NCBI RefSeq assembly: GCF_001570365.1 | Contig: NZ_BBYK01000074.1 | Coordinates: forward strand, 1 to 64,000 | Direction of reading: 5' to 3' | Source: Microtetraspora fusca | Lineage (GTDB): Bacteria > Actinomycetota > Actinomycetes > Streptosporangiales > Streptosporangiaceae | Length of the DNA: 64,000 nucleotides | Part shown: one piece after another, positions 16,849-25,430 of the stretch | Layout: every line of letters begins with the position of its first letter | How positions within the stretch are numbered: position 1 is the first letter of the stretch | Notes under the pieces: model-generated | What the model saw: the letters and a program-made list of their open reading frames with translations, nothing else | Databases searched by the model: none | What the model was told of the DNA's origin: nothing | Made by a program: the position numbers and the translations under genes

Positions 16849-17585
16849 CGACCGTCGAGCGCACTCGGCGGCAGGCCGACGGCGGGCCGCCGCTGGGGAT
16901 CCTCGCCGTGGTGTTCACGGCGCTGTTCCTCGGCGGGATCGTCGTCAGTACGGCGATGGCGGGCGGCGCCACCTTCCCGTCGCCCTTCGGCTCCGCGGCC
17001 GGGATCCTGGCGTACTTCCAGGGCCACCAGGACGCCGTGCACGTGAGCGCGTTCCTGCAGTTCGCCGCCGCGGTTCCGCTGGCGATCTACGCCGCCACCG
17101 CCTCGGCCCGCCTGCGCAACCTCGGCATCCGGGCACCCGGCGCCACCATCGCCCTGGCCGGTGGCCTGCTGGCCGCCGCCATGCTGGCCCTGTCCGCGAT
17201 GTTCAGCTGGGTGCTCTCACGCCCGGAGGTGCTCACCGAGCCCGCCGTGGTTCGAGCCCTGCAGGATCTCGCCTTCGCCGCCGGCGGCGCCGGACACGTC
17301 GTCTTCCTGGGGCTGCTCGTGGCGGGCATCGCCGTACCGGGGCTGCTGGCCGGTCTGCTGCCGCGAGCGATGGCGTTCGCCGGCCTGGCCATCGCCGTCG
17401 TCGCCGAACTGTCCCACCTGGCACTGCTGGTCCCCGACACGGCGATCCTGCTGCCCGTGGCCCGGTTCACCGCCCTGGCCTGGCTCATCGCCACCGGCTT
17501 CCTGCTGCCCCGCACCAGAACCAACCGAGCCGGCGTCCGCCGGGACCGAACGACAGCGTCGATGGCTGAAGAAGGAGCCGCATGA
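16845..17585 (+). CDS. Integral membrane protein, hypothetical
   Basis: A 246-residue protein with about six or seven hydrophobic segments, starting with PLGILAVVFTALFLGGIVVS at residues 16-35 and ending in a charged tail. It resembles DUF4386-like multi-pass proteins in layout (FPSPFGSAAGILAYFQGHQD after the first segment), but I do not recognise a function. Its GTG start overlaps the SDR stop by four bases and its end overlaps the next gene by four, so it is translationally coupled in the MarR-opposed operon. Confidence 0.8.
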   Translation: MTTVERTRRQADGGPPLGILAVVFTALFLGGIVVSTAMAGGATFPSPFGSAAGILAYFQGHQDAVHVSAFLQFAAAVPLAIYAATASARLRNLGIRAPGATIALAGGLLAAAMLALSAMFSWVLSRPEVLTEPAVVRALQDLAFAAGGAGHVVFLGLLVAGIAVPGLLAGLLPRAMAFAGLAIAVVAELSHLALLVPDTAILLPVARFTALAWLIATGFLLPRTRTNRAGVRRDRTTASMAEEGAA

Positions 17586-18406
17586 ACGCCGCGATGACCG
17601 AACGACTCATCCGGTTCCAGCACCCTGAGAAGGCCCTGGGATATCTCGGAGGGCTCGACGACGACCGCCTCGCCGCGCTGTACGGACTGGACGCAGGCTC
17701 CTACCGACGCGTGCGCCAGGAGCACGAGGAGCAGGCACGTCGCGCCGCGACGGACCTGCTCGACGATCCCGAGTTCGCCGAGAAGGTGGACCGGTTGCCG
17801 TTCGCGCCCGATCAGCGCGTCGTGGCCGTCGGTGAGAGCACCACCGACGACCTGCTGTCATGGTTCGAAATCCTGCGCCACGTCATCGACCTCCGGCGCC
17901 CCGCCGACGGCATCACCCTGACGAACATGGCCGTCTCCGGACATACGAGCACCCAAGCTCTCACCTTGCTGCCCGGGTTGTCCTTCCACCGCCCGGACTG
18001 GGTGCTGTGCATGCTCGGCGGCAACGATGCCCAGCGCCTCGGCTCGGTCGACGGACCGACCCTGGTCAGCGTCGCCGAGACCGAACGCAACCTCCGGGCC
18101 CTCCGCGATCTCGCCGCGAGGCGCACCGCGGCGCGATGGGTGTGGATCACTCCGTCCCCGGTGGACGAGGCGCGCGTCGCGGCCTATCAGCCGTTCCAGC
18201 GAGCCGGGCTCACCTGGGCCAATCGTGATGTCGACGCCATCAGGCGGATCCTGAACGCGCAACCGGACCTCACGGTCGACAGCCACCCCGTCCTCGCCCG
18301 GCAGACGGGGGAGGAGTTCCTCCTCGACGACGGGATCCACCTTTCCCTCGCCGGCCAGCGGGCCCTGACCGCCGCCGTGGTCGACGCTCTTACGGACAAG
18401 TCGTGA
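17582..18406 (+). CDS. SGNH/GDSL-type hydrolase
   Basis: A 274-residue esterase/lipase-fold hydrolase. Block I is VAVGESTTDD with the nucleophile at S86 (GES rather than the usual GDS). Block III is LGGNDA with N148, and the C-terminal block V is DDGIHLSLAG, giving the Asp-x-x-His dyad. No signal peptide is visible, so it acts in the cytoplasm. An N-terminal extension of about 75 residues precedes the hydrolase fold. It overlaps both neighbours by four bases. In this operon it may hydrolyse an ester that the two oxidoreductases also process; that is inference. Confidence 0.85.
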   Translation: MNAAMTERLIRFQHPEKALGYLGGLDDDRLAALYGLDAGSYRRVRQEHEEQARRAATDLLDDPEFAEKVDRLPFAPDQRVVAVGESTTDDLLSWFEILRHVIDLRRPADGITLTNMAVSGHTSTQALTLLPGLSFHRPDWVLCMLGGNDAQRLGSVDGPTLVSVAETERNLRALRDLAARRTAARWVWITPSPVDEARVAAYQPFQRAGLTWANRDVDAIRRILNAQPDLTVDSHPVLARQTGEEFLLDDGIHLSLAGQRALTAAVVDALTDKS

Positions 18407-19041
18407 AGCTCCTCATCTTCGGCCCCACCGGCGGCAGCGGCGCCCAACTCCTGACCCAGGCGCTCGAGGCCGGTCATGACGTCACCGCCGTCGCCCGCGA
18501 TCCGGACAGGATCCCGGCGGCGGGCCACGGCCGGCTGACCCTCATCGGCGGAGACGTACTGGAGCCCCGGACCTGGCAAGCCGCGGTCGGTGGTCACGAG
18601 GCCGTCCTGTCCTGCCTGGGCAGCAGGGATCGGAAGCACCCCACCACCGTCTACTCGCAGGGAACGACCAACATCGTCGACGCCATGAGCCAGGCAGGGG
18701 TACGACGCCTTGTGTGCCTGTCCTCGGCGGGCCTCGAGATCCCTCCCGGGACTCCGTTGCCCCAGAGGCTCGTCACCAGGTTCCTCATCCAACGTCTCTA
18801 CCGCCATGGCTACACCGACATGGCCGCCATGGAGCGTGCCGTGGCGGCGTCTGACGTCGACTGGACGATCATCCGCCCGCCGATGCTCACCGACGGGCCA
18901 CTCACCGGGCGCTACCGGGCCGCGGTAGGCCGGCACCTGGCGAACCCGAGGAGGATCTCGCGCGCGGATCTCGCCCACTACATGCTGAGCCACATCGAGG
19001 ATCGCGGCACCTGGCAGAAGACGGTCGAAGTCTCGTCGTGA
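18403..19041 (+). CDS. NAD(P)-binding (NmrA-like/atypical SDR) oxidoreductase
   Basis: A 212-residue atypical SDR. The glycine-rich loop FGPTGGSGAQLL (residues 5-16) begins the Rossmann fold, followed by VTAVARDPDRIPA, VLSCLGSRDRK and GVRRLVCLSSAGLE. The classical YxxxK is not obvious, as in NmrA/HSCARG-type proteins. GTG overlaps the preceding stop by four bases. It is the last gene of the MarR-opposed operon and ends close to an IS remnant zone. Confidence 0.88.
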   Translation: MKLLIFGPTGGSGAQLLTQALEAGHDVTAVARDPDRIPAAGHGRLTLIGGDVLEPRTWQAAVGGHEAVLSCLGSRDRKHPTTVYSQGTTNIVDAMSQAGVRRLVCLSSAGLEIPPGTPLPQRLVTRFLIQRLYRHGYTDMAAMERAVAASDVDWTIIRPPMLTDGPLTGRYRAAVGRHLANPRRISRADLAHYMLSHIEDRGTWQKTVEVSS

Positions 19042-19179
19042 ACCGTCCGGCCGTACGACGGAGGGCCTGTCGTCCAGGTGTACTGACCACGGACGTCGGT
19101 GACAGCCGGGGCGGCCGCTGAGGGCTTTCACGGCTCGGTGTGTGGGGACCAAACCGCAGCACCGACCGGAAGCCCTCAA

Positions 19180-19310
19180 TGCCGTACCGCAACGCCCCGC
19201 TGACCTGCACCTCGTACAAGCGAGCCGGCTTGGGTCGGCCCGCCGTACCGGCGCAAGAGCACCGCCATGTCGACAGCCGTATGCGCCGGTCACGGCCGCC
19301 GTGCACCGTT
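19180..19310 (+). mobile_element. Possible IS481-type transposase N-terminal remnant
   Basis: ATG at 19180 gives MPYRNAPLT, like the start of many actinobacterial IS481/helix-turn-helix transposases. After that, similarity continues only in scattered frames (for example a segment readable as MSRQPYA after one correction). If real, it is a heavily frameshifted leftover; I see no terminal repeats. Confidence 0.3.
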
Positions 19311-19405
19311 CACCGGAATCGTCAGTCGAGGCGCGTCCGGCGCACGAGCAATTTCCGTACGCGGGCCCAGAGGGCGTACTCCCTGGCTGTCAGGTAGATG
19401 GCGAG

Positions 19406-19690
19406 GGCTACCGGGCCGAGAAGGGCGCGCTGGGCCGCTTCGACCGCGCCGCGCGCATGCTCGCCGAGTGCAGGGAGATGTGCGCCCGCGCCGGCGACGC
19501 CCGAGGGGAGGCCATGACCGCGTATGCCCTGGGGGAGATCTGCCGGTGGCGCGGTGACGAACGCGCCGCCCTTGATCACTTCACTGCCTGCTATGCCATG
19601 CTCAGCCGGCTCAACCAACCGGTCTGGTCCGCCCGCACCCGCGAGCAGATCGCCCGTTCCCGCGCAGCCCTCGGCGAACTCGGCGCCTGA
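19406..19690 (+). pseudogene. TPR-repeat C-terminal fragment of a regulator
   Basis: This open stretch encodes tetratricopeptide-like helices: FDRAARMLAECREMCARAGD, ARGEAMTAYALGEICRWRGD, ERAALDHFTACYAMLSRLNQ. Such segments form the C-terminus of AfsR/SARP-like or LuxR-type regulators. No plausible start codon with a ribosome site precedes it and the upstream sequence in the same frame is not protein-like, so it is most likely a remnant. A very short TPR protein is the alternative. Confidence 0.5.
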
Positions 19691-19836
19691 GGTGCCGTAT
19701 AAGGCGTACGTCAGGACCGCCAGTCTCTGGACAGGCGACTCGCTCAAGCGATCCGCCGCGATGCCCGGGCGGAGAGGATGTCGGTGAATGTACGGGATGC
19801 TCAGCATGGACTCTGCTGCCCGGTAAGGTCGCGGTT

Positions 19837-20178
19837 GTGCAGATCATCAAGGGTGCAGGTGAGTGGGCGCGGCCGGCTGTCGGGGCTGCCAATGACTGGA
19901 TTGAGCACCTCAAGGTGCCAGACCTGTCCGTTGGAACGTATTGCATCCCGGCGGGCGGGATCGACACCCAAAGCCCGCACACCGAGGACGAGATCTACGT
20001 GGTGACCGCAGGCCGGGCCCGGATCGTAACGCCGAGCGGTGAGGCGGAGGTCGGCCCCGGCGCTGTGATCTTCGTGCCGGCAGGCGAGGAACACCGCTTC
20101 GTGGACGTCACCGAGGATCTGGCGCTGCTGGTCGTGTTCGGGCCGGCCTACGGCTCGCGCGCGGACTCCCGGGGCTGA
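19837..20178 (+). CDS. Cupin-domain protein
   Basis: A 113-residue single-domain cupin. The two motifs are visible: SPHTEDEIYVVTAGRARI (residues 47-64, metal-binding H/E pattern) and PGAVIFVPAGEEHRFVDV (about 74-91). The fold could be a dioxygenase, isomerase or small-molecule sensor. GTG at 19837 has no Shine-Dalgarno, but TAAGGT (19824-19829) lies seven bases before it, the spacing of a leaderless actinobacterial promoter. The next gene is read in the same direction but appears to have its own promoter. Confidence 0.88.
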   Translation: MQIIKGAGEWARPAVGAANDWIEHLKVPDLSVGTYCIPAGGIDTQSPHTEDEIYVVTAGRARIVTPSGEAEVGPGAVIFVPAGEEHRFVDVTEDLALLVVFGPAYGSRADSRG

Positions 20179-20274
20179 CCCCGCCTCAGCACGGTGACGC
20201 CCTCGTCGTCCCTGCCGCATTCCGCCGGAGAGCTCACAGGTGCATATGTGGCGAGAGCGATAGAGTCGGGCCTC

Positions 20275-20991
20275 GTGCCGAAAATGCCGCGTGTGCTTGC
20301 TGTGCAGAATGGAACGAACGGTGGACCCGGGCGGTTCGGGGAGTGGCTGGACGCCGCCGGAGTCGCCGTCGACGTGGTCACCGCCTTCGACGGGTCGCCC
20401 CTCCCGTCACGACTGGAGCACGACGGCCTGATCGTGCTCGGCGGCGGTTACCTGCCGGACGACGACGACAAGGCGCCCTGGCTGGCGACCACCCGCGCCC
20501 TCGTCGAGCAGGCTCTCGCCCGGTCGGTGCCGTTCTTCGGCATCTGCCTCGGCGGGCAGATGCTGGCTTCGGTCGGCGGCGGGAAGGTCCAGGGCGACGC
20601 CGGAGCACCCGAGCACGGCAGCACGTCCATCACCATGAGGGCCGAGGCGGCGGACGATGTGCTCTTCGGCGGCCTGCCCGCCGCTGTCCCGGCGATCGAG
20701 AACCACATCGACGCCATCACGGCCCTGCCGCCGGGCGCGGTCTGGCTGGCCGAGACCGAACGTTGCCCTTACCAGGCCTTCCGGCTGGGCGACCGCGCCT
20801 GGGGCGTGCAGTTTCACCCCGAGGTAGGGCCCGAGCGCATCCAGCAGTGGGACGTCGAGTACACCCGCCGGCGAGGTCTCGACCTCGACGAGCTGTACGC
20901 CGCCGCCGTGACCGACGACCCGCTCTCGCGGGCCGCCTGGGCTGAGGTGGCCTCCCGTTTCGCCACCCTGGTCAAGGAGGGACGTCCCTAA
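20275..20991 (+). CDS. Class I glutamine amidotransferase-like protein
   Basis: A 238-residue GATase1-fold protein. The nucleophile elbow GICLGGQ places Cys at residue 91, and GVQFHPEVG supplies His181 and the following Glu, so the triad is intact. Stand-alone proteins of this type resemble GMP-synthase-like or gamma-glutamyl-hydrolase-like enzymes acting on glutamine or gamma-glutamyl compounds. The GTG at 20275 follows TAGAGT (20261-20266) by eight bases, suggesting a leaderless mRNA; an ATG at 20284 is the alternative. It converges on the CPBP protein gene. Confidence 0.88.
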   Translation: MPKMPRVLAVQNGTNGGPGRFGEWLDAAGVAVDVVTAFDGSPLPSRLEHDGLIVLGGGYLPDDDDKAPWLATTRALVEQALARSVPFFGICLGGQMLASVGGGKVQGDAGAPEHGSTSITMRAEAADDVLFGGLPAAVPAIENHIDAITALPPGAVWLAETERCPYQAFRLGDRAWGVQFHPEVGPERIQQWDVEYTRRRGLDLDELYAAAVTDDPLSRAAWAEVASRFATLVKEGRP

Positions 20992-21022
20992 AATCGCACC
21001 GCGTTCCGGTGTCCCACGCGTG

Positions 21023-21958
21023 TCAGCGGGACCGCCCGCTCGCACCCGGCCGGCCGCGCCAGAAGCGCCGGGTGGCGAAGACCACGACGATCGCCGAGAT
21101 CGCGGGCAGCGCGCCACCTTCCCCGAGGAGCAGGGCGGGGCGGCCCTCCGTCGCCGTCATCGCCTCGGCCACGAAGTAGGTCGCGGCGTTGCCCGTGGCG
21201 TGCAGCACCAGCACCGGCCAGATGCTGCGGGTGCGCAGTCGCAGCCACACGAGCGGGAAGGCCAGCGTGATCGTGTTCACGGTGAAGACCGCCAGCGCGT
21301 ACGCGAGCGGCACGCTCTCGTCCACCGCTCCCGGTACGAAGAGCATCAGGGGCACATGGAACGCCGCCCAGGCCAGGCCGACGATTACCGCGGTGACGTC
21401 GGGGCTCCTGGTCTCGGCCATCCGGGTCGCGAGGAGGGAGCTCCAGCCGAGCTGTTCCCCCAGCGCGAGCACGATGTACGGCACGATCCCGGGCAGCAGG
21501 CCGAGCAGTACGCCGAGGATCGGGTGCAGTCCGGTGGCCTCCTGAAGATTACCCGGGTCGAAACCGGCGAGACCGGTCAGCCAGGCGGTGCCGTACGCCA
21601 GGGCGGTGATCGCCACCGGAAGCGCCCACGCGCCGGCGAGCGTCCGCCAGGGCACCCGGTGGAACCCCCAGTCGAACCCGCGAAGGCCCCCTGTGCAGAG
21701 GCAGGCGATCAGCGCGGCGAGGGCCGGCATCAGCGCCTGGCTGTAGGCGGCGATCTGCGCCGCGACCGGGGCCTGCGAGATCCGGTCGAGGTCCAGGCCG
21801 CGGGACACCGCGAACGCGACGGCCGGAAGGACGAGCACGGGAAGGGTGACGGCGAACACAGTGATCCGGCGCCGTCGCGACGACGGGTCCGGGGAGGGTT
21901 CGACGGGCGGGACCGAGGACGGAGCCGACGTCGTGGCGGGGTGCGTGTGCGATTCCAT
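21023..21958 (-). CDS. CPBP-family intramembrane protease-like protein, variant motif
   Basis: A 311-residue multi-pass membrane protein with about seven to eight hydrophobic segments after a proline-rich cytoplasmic N-terminus. It shows the Abi/CPBP (type II CAAX protease-like) pattern: ALGEQLGWSS corresponds to motif 1 (usually EExxxR), WAAFHVPLM to motif 2 (ending in His) and LHATGN to motif 3 (HxxxN). Motif 1 is unusual: the second Glu is Gln and the Arg is Ser, which may impair catalysis. Family roles include prenyl-protein processing and bacteriocin self-immunity. It is divergent from the sensor kinase gene. Confidence 0.85.
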   Translation of the reverse strand: MESHTHPATTSAPSSVPPVEPSPDPSSRRRRITVFAVTLPVLVLPAVAFAVSRGLDLDRISQAPVAAQIAAYSQALMPALAALIACLCTGGLRGFDWGFHRVPWRTLAGAWALPVAITALAYGTAWLTGLAGFDPGNLQEATGLHPILGVLLGLLPGIVPYIVLALGEQLGWSSLLATRMAETRSPDVTAVIVGLAWAAFHVPLMLFVPGAVDESVPLAYALAVFTVNTITLAFPLVWLRLRTRSIWPVLVLHATGNAATYFVAEAMTATEGRPALLLGEGGALPAISAIVVVFATRRFWRGRPGASGRSR

Positions 21959-22074
21959 GACGGGGATTCCACCCGCCCGGCGGTCCCGGTCGCCTGAGGG
22001 GACGGTCCTCTTCCGGTCCGTTCGCGGGGTCCCGGTCCGGCCGGGACTCTCGTCCTATTCCCCTTACGGCGGGA

Positions 22075-24105
22075 GTGCCGAATGATGTCCTGGTGCGAGC
22101 GGAAATGCCCCGATGGCCGTGGGCCATCCCCGCCCTGTGCGCGGCAGCGGTTCTCGGAGGCATCCTGCTGACCCTGTCCGGCCCGGAGGCGGACACCACA
22201 TACCTGCTTCTCGACACCGTCGTCGGGCTGACCTACCCCGCCGTGGGGGCGCTGATCGCCACCCGCCGTCCGGGCAACCCGGTCGGCTGGCTGCTCTGCG
22301 CGGGCGGCGCGGGGCTCGCGCTCCAGGCGCTCGCCGGAGGCTACGCCTGGTACGGCGGGGCCCACGGATGGCCGGGGGCCGGGGCGGCGGCCTGGGCGAC
22401 GAACTGGGTGTTCTTCCTGGGCTTCGGGCCGCTTCTGCTGCAGCCGCTGCTGTTACCCGACGGTCGGCTGCCGTCCCGGCGCTGGCGTCCGGTGCTCGTT
22501 GTGCTGCTCGCCGAGATGGCCGTGGTCCAGCTCATGCTGCCGTTCCGCGACCGGGTGTGGGTGTGGGGGAGGGAGTGGCCGAGCCCCCTCGGCCTCCTGC
22601 CCACGGAGACCGTCGTCGCTCCCATGTTCGCCGTGGCGATCGCTTCTCTGACCGTGGCGACCGTGGCCGCGCCGGCCGTACGGGTCCGGCGGGCGGGTCG
22701 CGGGCCTGACGAGGACCACCCGGATCAGACGCGGCGGCGGCTCGTGCCCGTCTTCGCGGCCGTACTGGCGATGGCCCTCGCGACGACCGCCGACCTGGTG
22801 CTCCCTCCCACCCCGCCGATCGGTGTGTGGCTGGAGGCCCTGGCCCTGCCGCTCTTCCCGGTCGCGGTCGCGGTCGCGATCTTCCGGTACCGGCTGTTCG
22901 ACATCGAGGTGCTGCTGCGGCGGACGGTGGTCTACGTCGTCGTCACGGTCGTGCTCCTGGGCGCCTACCTGGTGACCGTCGCCACGCTGGACACGCTGGT
23001 GCGGGAACAGGGCGGCACGCTGGAGGCGCTCGCGGCCACGGCGGTCGTCGCGGTCGCGTTCGCTCCGCTCCGCCACGCCGTGCAGCGGGCCGTGAGCCGG
23101 GTGCTCTTCGGGAACCGGGGCGACCCCGCGTCCGCCCTGTCGGAGCTCGGCCAGCGGCTGAAGACGTCGGCGGACCCGACCCGGCTCCTCGACGGCGCGG
23201 CCGAGATCGTCGCGCACACCCTGCGGCTCCCGTCGGTCGCCGTGCTCGCCGCCGACGGCACGCCCATGTCGGTTGAGGGCGGCCTCCCGTCCCAAGGCGT
23301 ACGGGTGCCGCTCCTGGTCGGGGGACGCGAGGAGGGGGAGCTGCGGGCGGCGCCGCGGTCGCCGGGAGAGACGCTGTCGGCCGCCGACACGGCGGTGCTC
23401 GACGACCTCGCCCGGCATCTCGCGGTCGCCCTCGCCGCCGTACGGCTGGCGCGGGAGGTGCAGACCTCGCGGGAGGGCCTGGTCATCGCCCGTGAGGAGG
23501 AGCGGCGGAGGCTCCGCCGTGACCTGCACGACGGGCTGGGCCCGGGCCTCGCCGCCATAGGCGTACGGCTCGACCTGATCGAGGCGACCGCCCCCGAGGC
23601 GATGCGCGGGCAGCTGGCCGAGGTACGCCAGCTCACGCAGGGGCTGGTCGGCGACGTCCGGCGAATCGTGCACGACCTGCGGCCTCCGGCACTGGACGAG
23701 CTCGGCCTGGGCGGCGCGCTGGAGGACCTCGCCCTGGACGCGGAGGGCGGCGCCGCCGTCACGGTCACGCTGCCGGGGCCGCTGCCCGACCTGCCCGCGG
23801 CGGTCGAGGTGGCGGCCTACCGGATCGTGCAGGAGGCGCTGGCCAACGCGCTCAGGCACGCCGGGGCGAACAGTGTAGAGATCAGCGCGGTGGCGGAGCC
23901 CGGCGACCTTCGGGACGCGGGGAGCGCCGCGCAAGCCCGACTGGTCGTCACCGTACGCGACGACGGTCGTGGGCTGCCCGAGCGGCTGGTCGAGGGCGTG
24001 GGATCGGGCAGCATGAGAGAGCGCGCGGCGGAGCTGGGCGGACGGCTGCGCAGGACATCAGGCCCCACAGGGGGCACGACCGTGGAGGCGGTGCTGCCGC
24101 TGTGA
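22075..24105 (+). CDS. Sensor histidine kinase, NarL/DesK-type
   Basis: A 676-residue membrane sensor. The N-terminal part has about eight to ten hydrophobic segments (to about residue 325), including the ATRRPGNPVGWLL signature of this actinobacterial group. A GAF-like region follows, then the HisKA_3 dimerisation helix EEERRRLRRDLHDGLGPG with phospho-accepting His485. An HATPase domain contains EALANALRHAGAN, DDGRGL and GSMRERAAELGG. It autophosphorylates and passes phosphate to the response regulator encoded next, whose start overlaps by four bases. The start is uncertain: GTG 22075, GTG 22093 and ATG 22105 are all possible, none with a well-spaced ribosome site. Confidence 0.92.
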   Translation: MPNDVLVRAEMPRWPWAIPALCAAAVLGGILLTLSGPEADTTYLLLDTVVGLTYPAVGALIATRRPGNPVGWLLCAGGAGLALQALAGGYAWYGGAHGWPGAGAAAWATNWVFFLGFGPLLLQPLLLPDGRLPSRRWRPVLVVLLAEMAVVQLMLPFRDRVWVWGREWPSPLGLLPTETVVAPMFAVAIASLTVATVAAPAVRVRRAGRGPDEDHPDQTRRRLVPVFAAVLAMALATTADLVLPPTPPIGVWLEALALPLFPVAVAVAIFRYRLFDIEVLLRRTVVYVVVTVVLLGAYLVTVATLDTLVREQGGTLEALAATAVVAVAFAPLRHAVQRAVSRVLFGNRGDPASALSELGQRLKTSADPTRLLDGAAEIVAHTLRLPSVAVLAADGTPMSVEGGLPSQGVRVPLLVGGREEGELRAAPRSPGETLSAADTAVLDDLARHLAVALAAVRLAREVQTSREGLVIAREEERRRLRRDLHDGLGPGLAAIGVRLDLIEATAPEAMRGQLAEVRQLTQGLVGDVRRIVHDLRPPALDELGLGGALEDLALDAEGGAAVTVTLPGPLPDLPAAVEVAAYRIVQEALANALRHAGANSVEISAVAEPGDLRDAGSAAQARLVVTVRDDGRGLPERLVEGVGSGSMRERAAELGGRLRRTSGPTGGTTVEAVLPL

Positions 24106-24758
24106 CAGATCCGGTTTCCGAACCCCCGATCCGGGTCCTGCTCGTGGACGACCACCCCCTGCTCAGGCACGGGCTGCGGGCGCTGCTCGAACAGGTCGGC
24201 GGCGCCGAGGTCGTGGGTGAGGCGGGCGACGGCGACGAGGCGATCGCCCTCGCGCTGTCCCTCGCCCCCGACGTCGTCGTGATGGACCTGGTCATGCCGG
24301 GCACCTCGGGCATCGAGGCTACCCGGCGGCTGATCGATCGGCGTCCCGATCTCGGGGTGCTCGTGTTGACGATGAGCGAGGACGACGCCTCCGTCTTCGC
24401 CGCGCTTCGGGCGGGCGCGCGGGGTTATGTGCTCAAGGGCACGGGCGGGTCCGAGTTCATCGCGGCCGTCCGCTCCGTCGCCCGCGGCGAGGCGGTGTAC
24501 GGCCCGGCCGTGGCCCGCCGAATCCGGAGGTTCATGGCCGGAGGACCGGCGACCGGCCCGTTCCCCGAGCTGACCCAGCGGGAGCGTGAGGTCCTCGACC
24601 TGCTCGCCTCTGGACGCTCGAACCCCGAGATCGCGCGGATGCTCTTCCTCAGCCAGAAGACCGTGAAGAACCACCTGACCTCGATCTTCGCCAAACTCCA
24701 GGTGGCCGATCGGGCCCAGGCGGTGGTCCGGGCCCGGCGCGCCGGACTGGGCGACTGA
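24102..24758 (+). CDS. LuxR/NarL-type response regulator
   Basis: A 218-residue two-domain regulator. The receiver has the acidic pair DD at 16-17, the phospho-acceptor D62 in VVMDLVMPG, Thr in LTMSEDDA and Lys in YVLKG. The C-terminal LuxR-type helix-turn-helix is TQREREVLDLLASGRSNPEI, then ARMLFLSQKTVKNHLTSIFA. GTG overlaps the kinase stop by four bases, so the pair is cotranscribed. A GC-rich hairpin follows the stop. Targets are unknown; the divergent CPBP gene is a natural candidate. Confidence 0.95.
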   Translation: MTDPVSEPPIRVLLVDDHPLLRHGLRALLEQVGGAEVVGEAGDGDEAIALALSLAPDVVVMDLVMPGTSGIEATRRLIDRRPDLGVLVLTMSEDDASVFAALRAGARGYVLKGTGGSEFIAAVRSVARGEAVYGPAVARRIRRFMAGGPATGPFPELTQREREVLDLLASGRSNPEIARMLFLSQKTVKNHLTSIFAKLQVADRAQAVVRARRAGLGD

Positions 24759-24767
24759 GTCGCGAGG

Positions 24768-24782
24768 CCCCGGCACCCGGGG
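24768..24782 (+). terminator. Hairpin after the response regulator
   Basis: CCCCGG-cac-CCGGGG forms a six-pair GC stem ten bases after the response-regulator stop, in the convergent gap with the acetyltransferase gene. No U-run follows. Confidence 0.4.
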
Positions 24783-24848
24783 GCGTTCAGTGGTCGGCGC
24801 GCAGGGCGTGGCGACGGCAGCCCAGGTTGACGTAGCGGGCTCGAGGTC

Positions 24849-25430
24849 TTACCAGAGCTTGTCGATCAGGCCCGGATAGAGTTCGATTCGAGCCTGGTGG
24901 AACGACGGCCGGTGTTGCCGGCTTCTCACGGAGAAGAAGTCGGCCATCGTGACCTTGTCGAAGCCGGGCTGATCGCTGGGGAAGGGCTCTTCCGGGGTTC
25001 CTCCGATCAAGACTGTGGCAGGCAGTGGCTGCCACCCGCCGCTTTCGTAGAAGGCCTGAAGCGGGCGATCGCAGGTGAACAGGCCGATGTCGAAGCCCGC
25101 GTCCGCCATCGCGGTGCGGGCGGCGGTGATCAACGTGCGGCCGTGTCCGCGGCCGCGCGCTGCCTTCCGGGTCACCACGGTGCTCAACCCCGCGGCGCGA
25201 TAACGCCGGCCATGGTGCGTGATCTCTTTGGAGAGGATGTCCAGGGCGGCCACGACGATGTCGTCGTCGACCAGCAGCATGGACAGCGGGTGCAGTGCGG
25301 GGTCGTGGTTCGGCTCACCACTGCCGGGCGCCGGGAAGGTGTAGGACGGCCAGGCCTCCTGCTGCAGGTCCCGGACCTGGATCAACAGCTCGGTGGGCGT
25401 GGCCAGGTCGGGTCGGGACACGATATGCAC
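24849..25430 (-). CDS. GNAT-family N-acetyltransferase
   Basis: A 193-residue acetyltransferase. The acetyl-CoA loop is VVTRKAARGRGHGRTLITAA (RGRGHG corresponds to Q/RxxGxG/A, about residues 91-101), preceded by the AALDILSKEI strand and followed by DIGLFTCDRPLQAFYESGGW, the typical C-terminal GNAT signature. The GTG start has no clear ribosome site. The acceptor substrate is unknown; resemblance to small-drug acetyltransferases is only general. Confidence 0.85.
   Translation of the reverse strand: MHIVSRPDLATPTELLIQVRDLQQEAWPSYTFPAPGSGEPNHDPALHPLSMLLVDDDIVVAALDILSKEITHHGRRYRAAGLSTVVTRKAARGRGHGRTLITAARTAMADAGFDIGLFTCDRPLQAFYESGGWQPLPATVLIGGTPEEPFPSDQPGFDKVTMADFFSVRSRQHRPSFHQARIELYPGLIDKLW

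Larger units (their letters stand above)
19042..19836. other. Non-coding zone with IS481-like and TPR remnants
   Basis: Apart from the two remnants listed separately, this stretch has no gene I can support. It separates the SDR operon from the cupin gene and looks like a small graveyard of insertion-element and regulator pieces. Confidence 0.4.
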
